DNA of 64,000 nucleotides from Streptomyces chryseus (GTDB lineage Bacteria > Actinomycetota > Actinomycetes > Streptomycetales > Streptomycetaceae). The first letter of the stretch is position 1; every line of letters starts with the position of its first letter. Where the stretch lies: contig NZ_BMVO01000010.1 in the NCBI RefSeq assembly GCF_014650755.1, positions 62,001-126,000 on the forward strand, read 5' to 3'. The notes beneath the pieces are model-generated. The model did not search any database, was not told the DNA's origin, and was given only the letters and a program-made list of their open reading frames with translations. Shown one piece after another: positions 60,273 through 64,000 of the stretch. Position numbers and translations under genes: made by a program.

Positions 60273-62363
60273 ATGAACGGCATGACGAACACACCTGCCG
60301 CCCTCGCACATTCCGCCGCGTACGCCGAGGCGGTCCAGACCGCGACCCGCGCCGCCGCCGCCTACTACGCCCGGGGCGACAGCGCGCTGGACGACGACGC
60401 GTACGACCGGCTGGTGCGCCTGATCGAGGCGTACGAGCAGGCACACCCCGACGAGGTCCTGCTGGACTCGCCGACCGGGAAGGTGGCCGGTGGCGCCGCG
60501 GTCGGGGACGTGCCGCACACCGTGCCGATGCTGTCGCTGGACAACGTGTTCTCCGCCGAGCAGTTCGTCACCTGGACGGCGTCGCTGGAGCGCAGACTCG
60601 GCCGGCCGGTGGAGCGGTGGAGCGTCGAGCCGAAGCTCGACGGCCTCGCCGTCGCCGCCCGCTACCGGCACGGCAGACTCGTCCAGCTCGTCACGCGCGG
60701 GGACGGCACGGCGGGCGAGGACGTCTCGCACGCGCTCGGCAGCGTCGTGGGGCTGCCCGGCGAGCTGACCGAGCCGGCCACCTTCGAGGTGCGCGGCGAA
60801 GTCCTCATGACCACCGAGCAGTTCGAGAAGGCGAACGCGGTGCGCACGGAGCACGGCGGGGAGCCGTTCGCCAACCCGCGCAACGGCGCGGCGGGCACGC
60901 TGCGCGCCAAGGACCGTCCGTACACGGTGGAGATGACGTTCTTCGCGTACGGAGCCCTGCCGCTGGCCGGGTCGGGGGAGCTCGGGGAGGGGCTGGCGGA
61001 GTGGCCGCACAGCGAGATCCTGCGGCGCGTCGCCGCGCTCGGCGTGCACACCGCGGCCGACACCGCCGTGCCGCCGAGCACAGCGGCCACGGCCGAGGAG
61101 GTGAAGGCCCGGATCGAGGAGATCGCGGCGCTGCGCCCCGAGCTGCCGTTCGGCATCGACGGGATCGTCGTCAAGGCCGACGCGGCGGCGGACCAGCGGC
61201 AGGCGGGGGCCGGATCGCGGGCGCCGCGGTGGGCCATCGCGTACAAGCTGCCCGCGGTCGAGAAGGTCACCCGGCTGATCGCCGTGGAGTGGAACGTCGG
61301 GCGCACGGGAGTCATCGCGCCGCGCGCCGTGCTCGAACCGGTGGAGATCGACGGGTCCACGGTCACCTACGCCACCCTGCACAACCCGGCCGACATCACA
61401 CGGCGCGACCTGCGCCTCGGTGACCAGGTGATGGTCTACAAGGCCGGCGACATCATCCCGCGCATCGAGGCGCCCGTCGCCCATCTGCGCACCGGCGACG
61501 AACAGCCGATCGTCTTCCCCGAGACCTGCCCGCAGTGCGGTTCCGAGATCGACGCCAGCGAGCAGCGCTGGCGGTGTGTACGCGGCCGCGACTGCCGGGT
61601 GGTGGCGTCCATCGCGTACGCCGTCGGGCGCGACCAGCTCGACATCGAGGGCCTGGGGACGTCGCGTGTGGTCCAGCTCGTCGACACGGGCCTGGTCACC
61701 GACTTCTCCGACCTGTTCACGCTGACGCGCGAGCAGCTCCTCCCGCTGGACCGGATGGGCGAGACCAGCGCGGACAATCTGCTGGCCGCCATCGACCGGG
61801 CCAGGACCCGGCCGCTGTCCCGCGTCCTGGCGGCGCTCGGCGTGCGCGGGACCGGCCGCTCCATGTCCCGCCGCATCGCCCGGCACTTCGCGACGATGGA
61901 CCACCTGCGGGCGGCCGACGCGGAGGCCGTGCAGCGGGTGGAGGGCATCGGTGGGGAGAAGGCGCCGGTGATCGTGGCCGAACTGGCCGAACTGGGGCCG
62001 CTGATCAGCAAGCTCGTCGCCGCGGGCGTGAACATGACGGAGCCGGGGGCGACGCCTCCGGCGGAAGAGGAAGCCACGGCGGGAGACGGGGCGGCGCTGC
62101 CCGCCGGGCCGCTGGCCGGCATGACCGTCGTCGTCACCGGCGCGATGACCGGGCCGCTGGAGAAGCTCAGCCGCAACCAGATGAACGAGGTCATCGAGCG
62201 TGCGGGCGGCAAGGCGTCGTCCAGCGTCTCGAAGCGCACGGCGCTGGTGGTGGCGGGCGAGAACGCGGGCTCGAAACGGGCGAAGGCGGAGGACCTCGGC
62301 GTACGGATCGCGACCCCGGACGAGTTCGCGGTGATGGTCGCCGACGCGCTGCCGGAGGACTAG
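60273..62363 (+). CDS. ligA: NAD-dependent DNA ligase (probably a secondary LigA paralogue)
   Basis: 696-aa ligase sealing 3'-OH/5'-phosphate nicks with NAD. Domains in order: Ia (AYYARGDSALDDDAYDRLV), adenylation with catalytic Lys in VEPKLDGLAVAARY (about residue 114), RNGAAGTLRAKD, OB fold, a zinc finger with four cysteines (CPQCG...WRCVRGRDC), HhH repeats and a C-terminal BRCT domain. ATG 60273 has GGAGG 4 nt upstream; ATG 60282 is also possible. The N-terminal domain is shorter than, and differs from, the main Streptomyces LigA sequence as I remember it, so I think this is the accessory copy. Confidence 0.93.
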   Translation: MNGMTNTPAALAHSAAYAEAVQTATRAAAAYYARGDSALDDDAYDRLVRLIEAYEQAHPDEVLLDSPTGKVAGGAAVGDVPHTVPMLSLDNVFSAEQFVTWTASLERRLGRPVERWSVEPKLDGLAVAARYRHGRLVQLVTRGDGTAGEDVSHALGSVVGLPGELTEPATFEVRGEVLMTTEQFEKANAVRTEHGGEPFANPRNGAAGTLRAKDRPYTVEMTFFAYGALPLAGSGELGEGLAEWPHSEILRRVAALGVHTAADTAVPPSTAATAEEVKARIEEIAALRPELPFGIDGIVVKADAAADQRQAGAGSRAPRWAIAYKLPAVEKVTRLIAVEWNVGRTGVIAPRAVLEPVEIDGSTVTYATLHNPADITRRDLRLGDQVMVYKAGDIIPRIEAPVAHLRTGDEQPIVFPETCPQCGSEIDASEQRWRCVRGRDCRVVASIAYAVGRDQLDIEGLGTSRVVQLVDTGLVTDFSDLFTLTREQLLPLDRMGETSADNLLAAIDRARTRPLSRVLAALGVRGTGRSMSRRIARHFATMDHLRAADAEAVQRVEGIGGEKAPVIVAELAELGPLISKLVAAGVNMTEPGATPPAEEEATAGDGAALPAGPLAGMTVVVTGAMTGPLEKLSRNQMNEVIERAGGKASSSVSKRTALVVAGENAGSKRAKAEDLGVRIATPDEFAVMVADALPED

Positions 62364-62471
62364 CGGAGCGGAGGGCCGGCGACCGGAGAACCTGCCGGGA
62401 CCGGAGGACCAGCGGCTCGGCGCCCGCAGGGGGCCAGAAGCGGGGTCGGGGGCGCCCCGGTTCGGAACGGC

Positions 62472-62498
62472 GGGTGGCGGGGAACACCCCCGCCACCC
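62472..62498. terminator. Bidirectional hairpin terminator
   Basis: GGGTGGCGGGG (62472-62482) and CCCCGCCACCC (62488-62498) form a perfect 11-bp stem with a 5-nt loop between the convergent ligase and M64 peptidase genes. Confidence 0.8.
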
Positions 62499-62512
62499 CC
62501 CGGCCCGTACCG

Positions 62513-64000
62513 CTACCGGCCGACGCCCGCCCCCGCTCCCGGCGGAACCAGCGTGACCCGGAACGCCCTCGCCGGGCCCGTGTTGCCCGCCGAGTCGATC
62601 GTGCGGTACTCGATCGTGTGCGCGCCGTACTCCGGCGTCGCGTCGTCCCACGGCACGACGCGCGGCGTGCCGAGCTTGCCGTACACCAGGTCGTCGATGA
62701 CCGTGCCGCCCGGCGTGAAGAGGAACGGGGCGTCCGCGTCCGTCGGCCAGCCGAAGTACGTGTACCAGCCGTCGCCGTCGACCCGGAACTGCGTGACCAC
62801 GTACCCGTCCTGATCGTCCCGCGCCGTCAGCTTCATCGTGAACGGCCCGTCATAGACGTACTCCACCGGCCTGCCCGGCCGCCGCACCGTGCGCAGCGGA
62901 TCGGACAGCGCGTACGCCGCTGTCGCGGGTGTCGCGTCGACCGTCCAGGTCAGCGTCCGCTCCGTACCGGCGATGCGCGCCGTCAGGACGTGGCTGCCGC
63001 CGCCCGGCGCCAGCGCTCCGAGGTCCAGGTCGCGGTCGTTGCCGGGGTTGCGGACCGGCCGCCCGTCGAGTGTCCACCGCACGCGCGGGTCGCGGTCCGT
63101 GGGGTGGGTGGTGTCGGCGTACACGACCGACTCGGCCCCCACCGGGGCGGCGGTCGCGGTGTGACCCGTGAACGCGGCTGCGACGGGCGACGGTCGCGTC
63201 GTGAGGGACGGGTCGACCGTCCACGTGACGGTGCGGGTCAGCGCCGACGAGGCGCGGATCCCGGGGTCCCGCACGAACGGGGTCGGGTCGGACACCGTCG
63301 CTGTGAGGGTGTGCCGGCGGCCCTCGCGCAGCCCGAGGCGCCGCAGGTCCAGGCTGCGCTCGCCCGCCGTGCCGCCCACCCGGCGGCCGTCGAGCCGCCA
63401 CACGGTGTCGAGTTCGCCGCCCACCGGATGCAGTGTGTCGACCCACACCGTCCGGTCGTCGCCGACCGGTCCGCCGTTCGGGGTGTGCCCCTGCACCAGG
63501 TTCACCTTGGCGGAGATCGCCCGCGTCATCACCTCCCGCTCCACCTGGTCGAAGGAGTAACCGAGCGTCTTCATCAGGGAGTGCCTGCTCGGCCGCCACA
63601 CCCCCTTCGTCTGGTACATGCCGCCCTCATGACGTCCGATGACACCGCCGGCGTCGCTGCGCTCGCCCAGCCAGCGCCACCACTTGCGCCGCTCGGCGCG
63701 CATCTGCCGCTCGGTGAGGAGTGTGTGGTGGGCGGAGTCCGGCTCCCCGCCCTGGTACGTACCGCCGGGCACTCCGCGCGCGTAGTAGTCGTACTCGTCC
63801 TGGAGCTTGCCCAGCGAGTGCCCGATCTCGTGCGGCGTGATGAGCGACGACAGCGCGTTGCCGCCGGACGCCGTGGCGAAGGTGCCGCCCGCGCCGCCGT
63901 ACGTCGCACTGTTGGCGAGACCGACGATCTGCCGGTTGGAGCTGTTCGAACCGGGGACCAGATCGGCCAGGGCGGTCGCCGCCGCCGCGTCGATCGACAG
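62513..64000 (-). CDS. Secreted M64-family (IgA peptidase-like) metallopeptidase, 5' end beyond the window
   Basis: The frame is open to the window edge (496 codons visible), so the N-terminus is missing. The zinc motif HEIGHSLGKLQDEYDYYARG lies about 60 residues in and is the M64 signature. Two similar modules of about 90 residues follow (VWVDTLHPVGGELDTVWRLDGR...TVTWTVDPS and VVYADTTHPTDRDPRVRWTLDGR...TLTWTVDAT). A C-terminal Ig-like segment (YGAHTIEYRTIDSAGNTGPARAF) ends the protein. It is expected to be exported and to bind protein or cell-wall substrates through these modules. Confidence 0.9.
   Translation of the reverse strand: MSIDAAAATALADLVPGSNSSNRQIVGLANSATYGGAGGTFATASGGNALSSLITPHEIGHSLGKLQDEYDYYARGVPGGTYQGGEPDSAHHTLLTERQMRAERRKWWRWLGERSDAGGVIGRHEGGMYQTKGVWRPSRHSLMKTLGYSFDQVEREVMTRAISAKVNLVQGHTPNGGPVGDDRTVWVDTLHPVGGELDTVWRLDGRRVGGTAGERSLDLRRLGLREGRRHTLTATVSDPTPFVRDPGIRASSALTRTVTWTVDPSLTTRPSPVAAAFTGHTATAAPVGAESVVYADTTHPTDRDPRVRWTLDGRPVRNPGNDRDLDLGALAPGGGSHVLTARIAGTERTLTWTVDATPATAAYALSDPLRTVRRPGRPVEYVYDGPFTMKLTARDDQDGYVVTQFRVDGDGWYTYFGWPTDADAPFLFTPGGTVIDDLVYGKLGTPRVVPWDDATPEYGAHTIEYRTIDSAGNTGPARAFRVTLVPPGAGAGVGR

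Overview
The window is high-GC actinobacterial chromosome, almost certainly Streptomyces. Codons nearly always end in G or C, GTG starts are common, several transcripts look leaderless, and there is a WhiJ/AbaA-type gene set, a PF04672 methyltransferase pair and a SCO3242-family prenyltransferase. I see no rRNA, CRISPR array, prophage or transposase. One tRNA (Leu, GAG) lies at 31525-31612. The first and last genes run off the window.

0-10.6 kb: a methyltransferase, an aldo/keto reductase, a long-chain acyl-CoA ligase, an SBF-type transporter and a small [2Fe-2S] protein. Next comes a minus-strand panE-fdh-fdhD operon. fdhD is intact, but the formate dehydrogenase genes are a relic stitched together from several deletions, and panE appears to have lost its catalytic Lys/Asn segment. 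A ketoacyl-ACP synthase III gene is divergent from it, followed by a GntR regulator whose probable operator occurs in both promoters.

10.8-31.2 kb: the centrepiece. A ROK regulator, a ribose-type sugar ABC importer, a Gfo/Idh/MocA dehydrogenase, a sugar-phosphate isomerase and a 1248-aa secreted protein (PQQ-dehydrogenase-like, PKD, carbohydrate-binding, ThuA and DUF1080 domains) lead into a tightly overlapping operon: inositol-phosphate synthase, UbiA-type prenyltransferase (EboC), TIM-barrel isomerase, EboA, TatD hydrolase (EboB), EboE, phosphodiesterase (EboF) and an exported isomerase. This is an actinobacterial ebo/EDB cluster in which an inositol-phosphate synthase sits where cyanobacteria and algae have a dehydroquinate-synthase-like cyclase (EboD). 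The likely product is a prenylated cyclitol. A motif with 21 of 25 matching bases upstream of both the ROK gene and the secreted-protein gene suggests one regulon.

31.5-40.7 kb: tRNA-Leu with a canonical terminator, a VOC protein, an Xaa-Pro aminopeptidase, then a hydroxyproline-type catabolic set: three-subunit flavin dehydrogenase, DHDPS-family deaminase, proline-racemase-family epimerase and GntR regulator. A ribokinase follows.

40.9-53.3 kb: PGRP amidase, methyltransferase, LysR regulator with a cysteine dioxygenase and matching flanking sites, orphan TOPRIM protein, Sfp-type phosphopantetheinyl transferase, an LAL-like ATPase without a C-terminal HTH, SGNH hydrolase, and a WhiJ/AbaA-like locus followed by a second PF04672 methyltransferase.

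53.4-64 kb: xylB and xylA diverge, with a ROK repressor alongside; then a nucleobase permease, an XRE regulator, a NAD-dependent DNA ligase resembling a secondary paralogue, and a partial secreted M64 peptidase.
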